A stretch of DNA of 64,000 nucleotides, from contig NC_014640.1 of the NCBI RefSeq assembly GCF_000165835.1, positions 1,674,001-1,738,000 of the forward strand, given 5' to 3'. Shown piece by piece: positions 30,944 through 43,131 of the stretch. Below the pieces are notes generated by a model, which made no database searches, was not told the origin of the DNA, and worked only from the letters and a program-made list of their open reading frames with translations. The position numbers and the translations under genes were made by a program. Numbering within the stretch: the stretch's first letter is position 1; each line of letters begins with the position of its first letter. Origin of the DNA: Achromobacter xylosoxidans A8 (lineage in GTDB: Bacteria > Pseudomonadota > Gammaproteobacteria > Burkholderiales > Burkholderiaceae_B).

Positions 30944-31945
30944 TCAGCCTTGCGGCGTGGCGGCCTTGGCGCCGCGGTACAGCGCAAGGCGGCCTATCAG
31001 GCAGCCCAGGACCAGCAGCGCACCGTAGGCCAACAGCGTCATGGCGGCGGCCGCATGGGATTCCGAGGCGCGGATCAACTGGCCCCAGGTCATCGCCCGG
31101 ACGACCAGGAATCCTATGCCTATGCCCAGCGCCTGGGCCAACCAGAATGCGATGGTGCCGTGGGCGACGGCCCGTCCAAACCGGGCCGTGCCAATTGGAT
31201 GCGGCAGGGTTTTCAGGCAGACCAGGGCGCACAGCGCCAGCAGGGCCGCGGGCAGGACCAGGTAGCCCAGTGCGAATTCGGTCCAGCCTGCACCCGGGGC
31301 CTGCATCTGCAGGAAACTGCCCACCGAGATGGAAACGGTCAGTTGCCAGACCAGCACGGTCAGCGCGGTCACCCAGGCGGCGTGGCGCCGTTCGTAGGCG
31401 GGGCCGCCGGCAGGGCCAGCGGGCTGCACGGTCCAGGCGGCAATGCGCACGATGACGCAGATGCCGATGATCTCCAGCACGATGGTCACGAGCTTGGTGA
31501 TGGTGTTCAGGGCCAGAAACTGCCCGATCATGCCGAAGCCGAGCCGTTCTTGCAGCACGTCGCGGTGGTCCATGACGAAGCGCATCAGCGTGTTCTGCAG
31601 GAAGGCCATGCCCGCCGCCACGGCCAGGGTATAGAGCAGGAACAAGGCAATGAAGGTGCCGTACAGCTTGCGGGGTTCGTCAACCGCCGTGGTGTCATGG
31701 CGCGCCAGCCAGCCGCGCATGGCCCCCCAGGTGGTCAAGCCGGCGATCGCCGCGCCCGCGACGATATGGGCCAGGAGCGGCGCCAGGAACTGGGGTTGGC
31801 TATACATGTCCTGCAAGTGCTCGTAGCGGGGCAGGGCGAGCAGGCTATAGGACTGGACCAGCGCGGAGTAGGCCAGCCGCAGGAAAACGGCGGTCAGCGC
31901 GAGGCGCCAGGCGAGCGAGTACGAGGATCGGGCGGGATCGGTCAT
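30944..31945 (-). CDS. Polytopic membrane protein of unknown function
   Basis: 333 residues with about eight or nine hydrophobic helices, beginning near LAWRLALTAVFLRLAYSA and including LLAHIVAGAAIAGLTTWGAM and GIGIGFLVVRAMTWG. No catalytic or transport motif recognised; short polar loops and an Ala/Gly-rich end (RGAKAATPQG). ATG 31945 chosen because upstream in-frame sequence to 32065 is unlike a membrane protein start; no good ribosome-binding site is visible at either. Monocistronic on the minus strand between the peptide island and pyrG. Function unknown. Confidence 0.65.
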   Translation of the reverse strand: MTDPARSSYSLAWRLALTAVFLRLAYSALVQSYSLLALPRYEHLQDMYSQPQFLAPLLAHIVAGAAIAGLTTWGAMRGWLARHDTTAVDEPRKLYGTFIALFLLYTLAVAAGMAFLQNTLMRFVMDHRDVLQERLGFGMIGQFLALNTITKLVTIVLEIIGICVIVRIAAWTVQPAGPAGGPAYERRHAAWVTALTVLVWQLTVSISVGSFLQMQAPGAGWTEFALGYLVLPAALLALCALVCLKTLPHPIGTARFGRAVAHGTIAFWLAQALGIGIGFLVVRAMTWGQLIRASESHAAAAMTLLAYGALLVLGCLIGRLALYRGAKAATPQG

Positions 31946-32116
31946 CGGCGGAGAGAGGAAGTGTTGAGAAAAAACAGCAGCCGGAAAAATAGGGATCGAA
32001 CATAGCACGGCGCTGCGCCGCGCCACACAACGTGATGGCCCTTGCGGCAATTCGAGTGCTGCCAAATGTTACGCCCTGGAGCTAGGGGAAAACCCAAATA
32101 AGCTCCGCCTCCCGGC

Positions 32117-33819
<1,703 letters not shown>

Positions 33820-33877
33820 TGCGCGCCTGCGGTCTGGAGTTCCGTAAGCGGATCTTCGGGACCGCGGGCCGCCGCCC

Positions 33878-33903
33878 CAGCGCCGCCCTGTACGGCGGCG
33901 CTG
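33878..33903 (+). other. Hairpin in the pyrG-DUF1330 gap
   Basis: CAGCGCCGCC (33878-33887) pairs perfectly with GGCGGCGCTG (33894-33903), loop CTGTAC, followed by CTTTCGG. It may be a weak pyrG terminator. The whole 203-base gap (33820-34022) has no convincing gene; the short open frame through it lacks any family resemblance. No remnant of kdsA, often found here in related bacteria, was recognised. Confidence 0.45.
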
Positions 33904-34022
33904 CTTTCGGATACAACCAATTAGCATCGGATATGCGTCGCCCGGCCGCCTTGCGCGACACTGGCGGCGTCGCCGTATCCGGCGTCAGACCGAAACCAAC
34001 GCAACTGCTCTGAAGGAACCCC

Positions 34023-35598
<1,576 letters not shown>

Positions 35599-35666
35599 TG
35601 AGAAGCGCGGCTCCAGGCGCAAGCCCGGGGCCGCATCCACGCCACGACTGCTGAGGGTTCCCGCGT

Positions 35667-36080
35667 ATGCGCCTGTTGTTCCTGGTGCTGTTCGTGCTGC
35701 TAGGCCTGATCCAATACCCGCTGTGGCTGGGTAAGGGCGGGTGGTTCAAGGTCTGGGATCTGCAACGCCAGGTGGCGGAGCAACGCGAGACCAACGAAGG
35801 CCTGCGCGCGCGCAATGCCGCATTGGAAGCGGAAGTGCGCGACCTCGAAGGCGGCTCCGGCGCCATCGAGGAGCGCGCCCGCGGCGAACTGGGCATGATG
35901 CGCGACGGCGAGGTGTTCGTGCACATCCTGCCGCAGAACACCCCGGCTCCGGCGGGCGGCGCCTCGCTGGCTGCCGATGCCGCGGCCAAGCCGGCCACGC
36001 CCGCGCGCGCCAGCGCGCCGGCTACCCGTCCGGCGACTGCGGCTCCCAAGCCCGCCAATCAGGCCAACGCCCGGCACTGA
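35667..36080 (+). CDS. ftsB: Cell-division protein FtsB (septum formation initiator)
   Basis: 137-residue bitopic protein: one N-terminal membrane helix ([18 protein letters not shown]), the FtsB-type [17 protein letters not shown], a periplasmic coiled coil (about 28-70) and [20 protein letters not shown], typical of the family. FtsB forms a complex with FtsL and FtsQ at the septum. E. coli FtsB is 103 residues; the extra ~35 residues here form an Ala/Pro/Thr-rich tail (from about 95 to 137), probably disordered and common in betaproteobacteria. Placement after eno is the conserved order. Confidence 0.93.
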   Translation: MRLLFLVLFVLLGLIQYPLWLGKGGWFKVWDLQRQVAEQRETNEGLRARNAALEAEVRDLEGGSGAIEERARGELGMMRDGEVFVHILPQNTPAPAGGASLAADAAAKPATPARASAPATRPATAAPKPANQANARH

Positions 36081-36116
36081 GCGCCGGCCGCCGTTCCTGT
36101 TCATCCCCCATTTGGT

Positions 36117-36875
36117 TCAGCCGCAGCGCATGCTGCGGCAATCGCCGTACACGATGCCGGCGGGTTGCGGCGTTCTGCGCGCCCAATCCGCCGGGTGCGA
36201 GTGCATCTCCATTTCCAGCTCCATGCGCAAGGGCAGCAGGCCCCTGGCCTGCGCGTTGCCGGCGTAGCTGTCAACGTCGGAGCCCAGCGCGGCCAGCAAC
36301 GCCCGCAAGGGCGGCAGCAGCGGCTTGTGCAGATAGGTCAGGCGCAACTTCAAGGTATTGGCCTGGAAGATGCTCTGGCCGCCTGGGCGCTGCGGACGAC
36401 GCGCATGCTGCAGGTCCTGGTAGCCGTTGTCGATGGCGCGCAGGCCTTCCGCCGTGGGCACTTTGAGGTCCGGGCGGGTGTGTTCGCGGAACGATTGTTC
36501 GTCGGGCAGCAGGACTTCGATGCGCCAGGGATGGGTGCCTGAAATGGCTGTCAGTTCAGCCAGCGCGTCGTTTTGGCGGCGTCGGGCGCCGGCCTGGCCG
36601 TGGGCATCGGCGTGCAGCGGCAGCAGGGCCTGCAGAAAGGCCGTCCGCATGCGCGCCGGATCGCCGTGCGCGGTGGCGCCAGCGCGCGCAGCCTCCATCA
36701 GTGCCAGATAGGCCATCTGGCGCACGCCTTGCCAGCGGGCGACCTCGATCGCCAGCAGGCCCAGCAGCAGCACCAGCGCGGCCGCCACTGCGAATTCGAT
36801 GGCGGCCGCGCCGCGTTGCCGGCAGGAGGGAGCATGAAAAAAGGCGGTCATGGCTGCGCAGTCTGGCGCAGGCAT
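36117..36875 (-). CDS. Orphan TadE-like pilus-assembly/pseudopilin-type membrane protein
   Basis: 252 residues with a short basic N-terminus, then RQRGAAAIEFAVAAALVLLL and a single helix, the hallmark of TadE/TadG-like proteins (type IVc/Flp pilus minor subunits; the Glu after the processing-like site is present). The rest is a periplasmic domain with cysteines only near the end (GDCRSMRCG). ATG 36875 or the in-frame ATG 36851 could start it; no decisive ribosome-binding site. No other tad/flp gene is near, so it is an orphan. It converges with ftsB (36-base gap). Exact role unknown. Confidence 0.7.
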   Translation of the reverse strand: MPAPDCAAMTAFFHAPSCRQRGAAAIEFAVAAALVLLLGLLAIEVARWQGVRQMAYLALMEAARAGATAHGDPARMRTAFLQALLPLHADAHGQAGARRRQNDALAELTAISGTHPWRIEVLLPDEQSFREHTRPDLKVPTAEGLRAIDNGYQDLQHARRPQRPGGQSIFQANTLKLRLTYLHKPLLPPLRALLAALGSDVDSYAGNAQARGLLPLRMELEMEMHSHPADWARRTPQPAGIVYGDCRSMRCG

Positions 36876-36942
36876 GACCGCCTGTCGATGAGGATAAGCC
36901 GGCGTGATGGAAACGTCCCGGCGGCCAGGCCGCCGGCATGGA

Positions 36943-37872
36943 TCAGTGCACCGTGGGTGGTTCGTCCGCGGCGGGCGCCGCGCTGGACGAGAACAAAGTG
37001 GCGCAGTCGACGGAATCGAACTTATACGGCTTGCCGCAGAAGTCGCAGGACACCTCGACCTGGCCGCGTTCGGCCAGGATGCTGTCGACCTCTTCCTGGC
37101 CCAGCGTGCGCAGCATGCTGGCTACGCGTTCGCGGGTGCAGGGGCAGTGCCAGCGCACGGCCAGCGGGTCGAACGCCACCAGGGTTTCTTCCCAGAACAG
37201 GCGATGGATCAGCGTGTCGATGTCGGTGGCCAGCAGTTCGTCGTGCTTGATGGTGCCGGCCAGGGCGCAGGCGCGGTCCCAGGTTTCGGCGGCGTTCTGC
37301 TCGGTAAGGGTGGGCGCGTCCGAACCGCCGTGGTACGGCAGGCGCTGGATCAGCATGCCCGTGGCGTGGTCGGCGTTGGCGGCCAGCCAGAGGCGGGTGT
37401 CCAGTTGCTCGGAGGCCTTCATGTAGTGTTGCAGCGCCTCGGCCACGGTGTCGCCCTGCAGGGGCACGATACCCTGATATGCCTGCTGGCCCGGCAGCTT
37501 GCGCTGCGGGTCCAGCACTACGATGAAACGGCCATTGCCACCCGGGTTCAGCAGGCTTTGCATGTTGCCGTCGCTGGGTACTTCGTGGCCTTCGCGCATC
37601 TTGACGGTGGCGCGCAGGCTCAGGTCGTTGCGGCACTCCACCACCAGCAGGGCGATGGGGCCGTCGCCCTGGATCTGCAGCACCAGCGAGCCGTCGAACT
37701 TGATGTTGGCGGCCAGCAGGGTGGATGCCGCCACCAGTTCGCCCAGCAGGTGGGTGATGGCGGGGGGATAGTCGTGATTGGCCTGCACGGCCTTCCAGGT
37801 CGCCTCCAGGCGCACGGCCTGGATGCGGACGCTGCGGTCTTCGGTAAGGTATTTCTTGAGCTGATCGGTCAT
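36943..37872 (-). CDS. hslO: Redox-regulated chaperone Hsp33
   Basis: 309-residue cytoplasmic holdase activated by oxidation. The zinc-binding redox switch is complete: HCPCTRERV and CDFCGKPYKF, the CxC and CxxC pairs about 30 residues apart in the C-terminal region. The N-terminal domain shows AASTLLAANIKFDGSLVLQ and the family signature GIVPLQGDTVAEALQHYM. The C-terminal tail (SSSAAPAADEPPTVH) is slightly longer than in E. coli. The gene is 70 bases upstream of the orphan TadE gene's 5' end, and 73 bases downstream of the gamma-carbonic-anhydrase gene, all on the minus strand. Confidence 0.96.
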   Translation of the reverse strand: MTDQLKKYLTEDRSVRIQAVRLEATWKAVQANHDYPPAITHLLGELVAASTLLAANIKFDGSLVLQIQGDGPIALLVVECRNDLSLRATVKMREGHEVPSDGNMQSLLNPGGNGRFIVVLDPQRKLPGQQAYQGIVPLQGDTVAEALQHYMKASEQLDTRLWLAANADHATGMLIQRLPYHGGSDAPTLTEQNAAETWDRACALAGTIKHDELLATDIDTLIHRLFWEETLVAFDPLAVRWHCPCTRERVASMLRTLGQEEVDSILAERGQVEVSCDFCGKPYKFDSVDCATLFSSSAAPAADEPPTVH

Positions 37873-37945
37873 GGAGGAATGTTAGCCGATCGGGCCGGTC
37901 TATTCCCCCTGCCGCCAGCAGGGTCGAAGCGTCGCGCTGGGGCGC

Positions 37946-38467
37946 TCAGCCGATCCGTTTCAGGGCCGTCTTGTAGTGTTGGCCGCGCGCCACGTAATGG
38001 GCGGTGTTCTTGTGCAGATTGGCGATTTCCTCGTCCGAGAGTTGGCGGACGATCTTGCCGATGCCGATGACCAGGGAATTGTCGGGAATGATGCGGTCTT
38101 CGGGAATGATGGCGCCGGCGCCGATCAGGCAATTGCGGCCGATGACGGCGTTGTTCAGCACGATGGCCTGCATGCCCACCAGGGCGCCCTCATGGATGGT
38201 ACAGCCGTGCAGCATGGCCTGATGGCCCACCGTCACATTGGGGCCGATGGTCATGGGACAGCCGTCGTCCACGTGCAGCACGCTGCCTTCCTGGATATTG
38301 GTGCCGCTCTGGATCAGGATGGCGTCGTTGTCGCCGCGGATCGACACGTTGGACCAGATGCTGACGCCTGCCTCCAGCGTGACGTTGCCGATGATGTCGG
38401 CGCTGTCGGCCACATAGGCGGCCGGGTCGATGTTGGGGATCAGGTCGTCGAGCTGGTAAATGGGCAT
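37946..38467 (-). CDS. Gamma-carbonic anhydrase family protein (YrdA-like)
   Basis: 173-residue left-handed beta-helix (hexapeptide-repeat) protein. Repeats run from DIIGNVTLEAGVSIWSNVSI; three metal-ligand histidines are in LHVDDG, VGHQAMLHGCTIH. Family members are trimeric zinc or iron enzymes, but many YrdA/PaaY-type proteins have weak carbonic anhydrase or thioesterase activity, so the reaction is uncertain. It lies 22 bases downstream of the acyl-CoA ligase gene, probably co-transcribed, which would suit a PaaY-like thioesterase protecting CoA pools; that is inference. Confidence 0.88.
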   Translation of the reverse strand: MPIYQLDDLIPNIDPAAYVADSADIIGNVTLEAGVSIWSNVSIRGDNDAILIQSGTNIQEGSVLHVDDGCPMTIGPNVTVGHQAMLHGCTIHEGALVGMQAIVLNNAVIGRNCLIGAGAIIPEDRIIPDNSLVIGIGKIVRQLSDEEIANLHKNTAHYVARGQHYKTALKRIG

Positions 38468-38489
38468 GCCTAGTTCTCCGGTTGCAGCG

Positions 38490-40214
38490 TCAGGCCTTGG
38501 GCGCCTGCTGCGTCTCTGTCTGCGGCGCGTGCGTTGGCTGTGCGTCTGCCATACCTGCGGTCGCCCGCGAGCGCTCTTCTTCGCGCAGGCGCAGGATGCG
38601 GCGCTGGATTTTACCGGTGGTCGTCATGGGCAGTTCGTCGACGAATTCGATCTCCTTGGGGTATTCATACGGGGCCAGGCGCTCGCGCACGTGTTCCTGC
38701 AGGTTCTCGATGATGTCATTGCGGTCGCGCTGCGCGAACTCCGGCGTCAGCACCACATAGGCCTTGACCAGGGCGCCGCGCTCGGCATCCGGCTTGGGCA
38801 CGACGGCCGCGTTGGCCACGGCCGGGTGCCCGATCAGGCAGCTTTCGATTTCTCCGGGGCCGATCCGGTAGCCGGCGGATTTGAACACGTCGTCCGCGCG
38901 GCCCGCGTACCAGAGGTAGCCGTCGGCGTCGACCGTTGCCAGGTCGCCCGTCAGGCACCAGTCGCCCTTGAACTTGGCCTGGGTGGCGGCTTCGTTGCGC
39001 CAGTAGCCCAGGAACATCACCGGGTCGGGATAGCCATGGATGTCGAGGCGGTTGACGGCGATCTCGCCGGTGGCGCCTGGCGCGACCGGCTTGCCGTCTT
39101 CATCCAGCACCGCGACGTTGTGGCCCGGGTATGGTCGGCCCATGCTGCCCGGCTTGGCGGGCCAGCGCTTCTGGCTGTTGCCGACCACATAGTTCATTTC
39201 CGTCTGGCCGAACATTTCGTTGGGCGTCACGCCCAATGCCGACTGGCACCATTCGAAGACCGTTTCGCCCACGCTTTCCCCGGCGCTCATGATGGAACGC
39301 AAGGCCAGCTGATAGTGGTTGCGGGGCTCCGGCACCGCTTTCATCATCATCTTGAGCGCGGTGGGGAAGAGGAAGGTGTTGGTGACCTGGTAGCGCTCCA
39401 GGAGTTCGAAGGCGCGTTCGACCGAGAAGCGGCCGCGCGTGCCGACGATGGGGTGTCCGAAGTACAGGGTGGGCAGCAGGGCATCCATCATGCCGCCGGT
39501 CCAGGCCCAGTCGGCGGGCGACCAGAACACGTCGGCGGGCTTGGGGAACCAGTCCTGGGAGGCCACGAAGCCCGGCAGGTTGCCGATCAGCACGCTATGC
39601 GGCAGCAGCGCGCCCTTGGGGGCGCCGGTGGTGCCGGAGGTATAGAGCAGGATGGCCGGATCCGAGGAGCGGGTCTGGACCATCTTGAATTCGCTGGGCT
39701 GGCGCGCCAGCAGGCTGCGCCAGGGCAATACGCGCTCGTCGGCGAAGCCGATGCCGATGATCTGCTGCAGATTGGGACAGTTGTCGCTCACGGCCAGCAG
39801 ATTGGCGCTGGACGCGTAATCCACGATGGCGACGCGGGTTTCGGAATCGCGCAGGCGGCTTTCCAGGGCTTCCGGGCCGAACAGGGCGGACAGCGGCAGC
39901 ACCACCGCGCCGACGCTGTAGATGGCCATATGGGCCACCACGGTTTCGGGGCGTTGTCCCAGCACCACACCGACCCGGTCGCCGCGGCCCACGCCCATTT
40001 TCACCAGGCCGTTGGCTAGCTGATTGGCCGCTTCCGCCAGGCGGGCATAGGTCCAGACCTCGCGGTTGCCGGATTCATCTTCGTAGTAGATGGCAATGCG
40101 CCGCGCATCCGGACTGCTGGATGCCCAGCGGTGGCAGCACGCTTCCGCGATGTTGAACTGGGTGGGTACCAGCCAGCGGAATGTTTGGTAGAGCGCCTGA
40201 TATTGGTCGTTCAT
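38490..40214 (-). CDS. Acyl-CoA synthetase (AMP-dependent, medium-chain/aryl type)
   Basis: 574-residue ANL-superfamily ligase: YTSGTTGAPKGALLPH (P-loop), MFGQTEMNYVVGN, WCLTGDLATVDADGYLWYAGRADDVFKSAGYRIGP-type hinge region (key residues D, R, K), and the catalytic C-terminal lysine in TTTGKIQRRILR. Closest in style to ACSM-like medium-chain acyl-CoA or acetyl/benzoate-CoA ligases. The last ~28 residues (RATAGMADAQPTHAPQTETQ...) are a low-complexity tail. Operon with the gamma-carbonic-anhydrase-like gene. Acid substrate not determined. Confidence 0.9.
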   Translation of the reverse strand: MNDQYQALYQTFRWLVPTQFNIAEACCHRWASSSPDARRIAIYYEDESGNREVWTYARLAEAANQLANGLVKMGVGRGDRVGVVLGQRPETVVAHMAIYSVGAVVLPLSALFGPEALESRLRDSETRVAIVDYASSANLLAVSDNCPNLQQIIGIGFADERVLPWRSLLARQPSEFKMVQTRSSDPAILLYTSGTTGAPKGALLPHSVLIGNLPGFVASQDWFPKPADVFWSPADWAWTGGMMDALLPTLYFGHPIVGTRGRFSVERAFELLERYQVTNTFLFPTALKMMMKAVPEPRNHYQLALRSIMSAGESVGETVFEWCQSALGVTPNEMFGQTEMNYVVGNSQKRWPAKPGSMGRPYPGHNVAVLDEDGKPVAPGATGEIAVNRLDIHGYPDPVMFLGYWRNEAATQAKFKGDWCLTGDLATVDADGYLWYAGRADDVFKSAGYRIGPGEIESCLIGHPAVANAAVVPKPDAERGALVKAYVVLTPEFAQRDRNDIIENLQEHVRERLAPYEYPKEIEFVDELPMTTTGKIQRRILRLREEERSRATAGMADAQPTHAPQTETQQAPKA

Positions 40215-40309
40215 GGCCCTATGTTGTAAGCATGTTGCAGCGTGAACGGGTCAAGTTCGCCCGTTGCCCCAGATGCAAGCATGACCTAGAGGGCCGTGAA
40301 CTGCAACAT

Positions 40310-40327
40310 CCCCGTTGCGTAACGGGG
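40310..40327. other. Small hairpin after the LpxH-like gene
   Basis: CCCCGTT (40310-40316) pairs with AACGGGG (40321-40327) around GCGT, 15 bases beyond the LpxH-like stop on the minus strand. No U-tract, so termination is uncertain. The 127-base gap (40215-40341) shows no gene; it also carries the promoter region of the acyl-CoA synthetase. Confidence 0.4.
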
Positions 40328-40341
40328 ACGCATACGGGTTA

Positions 40342-41214
40342 TCACGGGTGTTTGCCTTGGCGGCGCAGCGCGGATGGCAGGGCCGGCAGCGTCAGCGAGC
40401 GGGGCGGACGGGCGCCGGGGTCGGCCTCGCGTTCCGCCGTGATGGCGGCCCAGTCCAGCAGCTGGAGTTGGCCGTCGTGGGTCTCCGCCAAGGCAGAGAG
40501 GCTCTCCACCCAGTCGCCGTCGTTGCAGTAGAGGATTTCGCCCACGTAGCGCAGTTCGGCCTTGTGGATATGGCCGCAGACCACGCCGTCCAGCCCTCGG
40601 CGCCGGGCTTCGCCCGCCAGCGCTTCCTCGAAGTCGGTGATGAAGGACACGGCGTTCTTGACCTTGTGCTTCAGGTATTGCGACAGGGACCAGTAATGCA
40701 GTCCCAGGCGATGGCGCAGCCGGTTGAAATGATGGTTGATCCACAGCGCCAGCTGGTAGAGCCCGTCGCCCAGGTGCGCCAGCCAGCGGCTGTGCTGGAT
40801 CACGCCGTCGAATTGGTCGCCGTGCAGCACCAGCAGGCGCTGTCCCTTGGCGGTGACGTGCACGTCCTCGTCCAGGATTTCGATGTCGCCGAAGGCGTAG
40901 CCGGCGAACTCGCGCGCGAATTCGTCGTGATTGCCCGGGATGAACACGACCCGGGTGCCATTGCGGGCCTTGCGCAGGATGCGCTGGATGACGTCGTTGT
41001 GCGCCCGGGGCCAGTGCCAGTGCTTGCGCAACTGCCAGCCGTCGACGATGTCCCCCACCAGGTAAAGCGTGTCGGAATCGTTGTGGTCGAGGAAGTCGAG
41101 GAGGAATTCCGCCTTGCACCCGGCGGTACCCAGGTGAATATCGGAAATCCAGAGGGCGCGCCAGTGCGCGGGGCGGATCTCGTTCACGGTAGCTTTCCCA
41201 GGGGCTGTGCTCAT
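40342..41214 (-). CDS. UDP-2,3-diacylglucosamine diphosphatase-like metallophosphoesterase
   Basis: 290-residue calcineurin-like phosphoesterase with the full dinuclear-metal set: ISDIHLG, LVGDIVDGW, PGNHDEF, LHGDQFD and VCGHIHKAE. The layout resembles LpxH-type lipid A enzymes, but the sequence group (YbbF-like with LYLVGDIVDGWQLRKHWHWP) is the second family often annotated as LpxH; a distinct role such as another nucleotide-lipid or phospholipid phosphatase cannot be excluded. ATG 41214 (MSTAPGKATV) chosen over a long unconserved extension to 41415 that would overlap the DUF2167 gene; no clear ribosome-binding site. The C-terminal tail is basic and proline-rich. Confidence 0.82.
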   Translation of the reverse strand: MSTAPGKATVNEIRPAHWRALWISDIHLGTAGCKAEFLLDFLDHNDSDTLYLVGDIVDGWQLRKHWHWPRAHNDVIQRILRKARNGTRVVFIPGNHDEFAREFAGYAFGDIEILDEDVHVTAKGQRLLVLHGDQFDGVIQHSRWLAHLGDGLYQLALWINHHFNRLRHRLGLHYWSLSQYLKHKVKNAVSFITDFEEALAGEARRRGLDGVVCGHIHKAELRYVGEILYCNDGDWVESLSALAETHDGQLQLLDWAAITAEREADPGARPPRSLTLPALPSALRRQGKHP

Positions 41215-41369
41215 GCCTGGGAATGAAACCATCCGGCGATGACCGGAACATGAACGCCATGTGACGCTGTTGTGACGACCTGAGGTCGCCCGGTGCGGCG
41301 GCGCACGGCGGCAGGCCGTGCGCTGGACTTCGGGAGGTGAGCGGCCGGAGCCGCTTTCATGGCCGGCGG

Positions 41370-42278
41370 TCAGGGCTGCTGCTGGTTGGCCTTCTTGGCG
41401 CGCAGGCGCTTCCACAGGCCGCCGCCCAGCGCGGCCGCGGCCAGCACGCCGACCTTGGCGAACTTTGCCAGGAAGGCGGCGATCACGGCGAACAGGCCCA
41501 GCTTCTTGGCGGCCACGCCAGCCACCAGGGCGGCCAGGCCATATTCGGCAACCTTGTCGGTCGACGAGTTGAAGTCGGCGTAGCGCTTGCCTTCGACGTA
41601 ATCCAGCTTGTCCAGCAGGGTCAGCACGGCCGTCTTGTCCTTGGGCACCATGCTCTTCTGCGTGATCAGGTCCAGCGTGATGTAGCCGTCGCGGCCCAGC
41701 GCGTAGGTGTTGTAGTTGACGGTGGGGTTTTCGGTGGCGCTTTCGCCCTTGTGCTTGACGGCGACCGACCAGACCAGGCGCTGCGTATTGCTGTCGTACT
41801 TCGGCGCTTCGACCCAGCCGTCCATGATCAGCTCGGGGAAACCGCGCTGCTTGCGCTCTTCATTGGACTGCTCGGTGCCTTCGCGCAGGCTGTCCAGCAA
41901 TTCGTTGACGTTCCAGTTCTTGGCGTCGTCGTCCTTGATGTAGCCGGCCTTGTCGAAATTGACAGTGATGACCCAGTCGTCATCGTCGCTCTTGGGCATC
42001 ACCACGCCGAGCAGGGAAGGATCCTTGCCATTGCCGTAGGCGGCCATCAGCCGGTCGGCCTGCAGGCGCGGCACGAAGAACATGGTTTCGGGCAGATGGA
42101 CGATTGCCTGGTCGCCCAGCTTGACGTCGGCCGGCCCTTCCTGGGCCGCGGCAAAGGCGGCTTTCGTGGCTGCTTCGATTTCCTGCTGGGCGGCCGCGTT
42201 CTGCGCAAGGGCGCCGGCGGGCAGCAGGAACAGGGCGCTGGCGGCAGCCAGCGCAACACGGGAAAGAAAAGCGCGCAT
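41370..42278 (-). CDS. DUF2167 family membrane protein
   Basis: 302 residues with a signal peptide (MRAFLSRVALAAASALF..., cleavage near GALAQ), a periplasmic domain containing DWVITVNFDKAGYIKDDDA and DGWVEAPKYDSNTQRLVWSV (DUF2167 signatures), and C-terminal hydrophobic segments (GLAALVAGVAAKKLGLFAV; GVLAAAALGGGLWKRLRAKK), so it is anchored in the inner membrane by its C-terminus. Function unknown for the family. ATG 42278 is the start, since it begins a proper signal peptide; the frame extends to 42314. It lies 151 bases downstream of the RDD gene. Confidence 0.85.
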   Translation of the reverse strand: MRAFLSRVALAAASALFLLPAGALAQNAAAQQEIEAATKAAFAAAQEGPADVKLGDQAIVHLPETMFFVPRLQADRLMAAYGNGKDPSLLGVVMPKSDDDDWVITVNFDKAGYIKDDDAKNWNVNELLDSLREGTEQSNEERKQRGFPELIMDGWVEAPKYDSNTQRLVWSVAVKHKGESATENPTVNYNTYALGRDGYITLDLITQKSMVPKDKTAVLTLLDKLDYVEGKRYADFNSSTDKVAEYGLAALVAGVAAKKLGLFAVIAAFLAKFAKVGVLAAAALGGGLWKRLRAKKANQQQP

Positions 42279-42428
42279 GATGGTTCGGGGCGTCTGAAAA
42301 AAAAGGGGCCCCATTGTCTTTGCGGTCGACTTTCAACTTTCTGAAAGCAAACCGCCAAATCGCCGCATGATGTTGCTGTTTGTCGCAGGATGTGTGCGAC
42401 ACGCCCATCGGCGCGCCGGGATCCCGGT

Positions 42429-42947
42429 CTATCGGGCCTTTTTGCGCTGCGGCGCGTTGCGCAGCCGGGTGCCGAGGATGCGGTCGTGCAGGAACTGCCC
42501 GTCGGGGTCGAACCAGGACCAGATGAAGATCGTGAAAGGCGCGGCGACGATGAACATGTCCATCGAGGGCCAGCCGGTAGCGCTGGCGGCCGCCCAGACG
42601 GCTGCCGCGCCGACCAGCACCAGGGGCCAGACCAGGACATAGCGCAGCATCAGCCGGGCAGTCGAGGGGGTATTGCCGTCGCGGTCGACCAGGCGGATGT
42701 TCCAGGTCTTCATGGGCAGCGTCTGGCCGCGGCGGCGCCAGCACAGCACGAAATACGCGCCGATGGCGACGAACAGCCAAGCCTGCCGGGCGCCGCGCAA
42801 TTCCAGCGCGTTCTTGCTCTGGGTCAGCGTATCCAGCAGGTAGCCCGCCAGGAAGACCACGCCAAACAGCAGCACGGCTTCGTACATCATGCAGGCGAAC
42901 CGGCGCAGCCGGTTGGGAGTCTGGTCGAGGAGGGCGTCGGTCGTCAT
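42429..42947 (-). CDS. RDD family membrane protein
   Basis: 172 residues with about three or four helices and RDD-family motifs: NRLRRFACMMYEAVLLFGV (Arg), MKTWNIRLVDRDGNTPS (Asp pair) and DGQFLHDRILGTRL near the end. Some RDD proteins are linked to ion or sodium-proton transport, but no role can be assigned here. Minus strand, monocistronic; tandem terminators of the upstream small gene lie at 43042-43093. The basic tail (RNAPQRKKAR) is cytoplasmic. Confidence 0.87.
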   Translation of the reverse strand: MTTDALLDQTPNRLRRFACMMYEAVLLFGVVFLAGYLLDTLTQSKNALELRGARQAWLFVAIGAYFVLCWRRRGQTLPMKTWNIRLVDRDGNTPSTARLMLRYVLVWPLVLVGAAAVWAAASATGWPSMDMFIVAAPFTIFIWSWFDPDGQFLHDRILGTRLRNAPQRKKAR

Positions 42948-43041
42948 GGGTCGCTATTATCCGACAAAGCCGGGTTTTGGCGACCTGGCCTGTGCGCTTG
43001 CGGCGACTTTCGCAGGATGTCTTGCCGGGGGCGTTCCAGGC

Positions 43042-43093
43042 AAAAAAAAACCCGTCGGTAAGGGCGGGTCTTAAAAGGGGCTGTGCAGCCCCC
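43042..43093 (-). terminator. Tandem rho-independent terminators of the 62-residue gene
   Basis: Reading the minus strand: first hairpin GGGGCTG/CAGCCCC (43077-43083 with 43086-43092) followed by UUUUAA, then a second hairpin ACCCG/CGGGT (43050-43054 with 43065-43069) followed by nine U. Two terminators in series are unusual for one short gene and isolate it from the RDD gene. Confidence 0.75.
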
Positions 43094-43131
43094 AAGGGGA
43101 AAACTGTTCAGGCCATGAGCCTGGGCCTTGC

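Noticed and set aside
40181..40531. Small open frames in the gap before the acyl-CoA synthetase
   Set aside because: They cover the gene's own start region and the hairpin; no ribosome-binding site or conserved motif.
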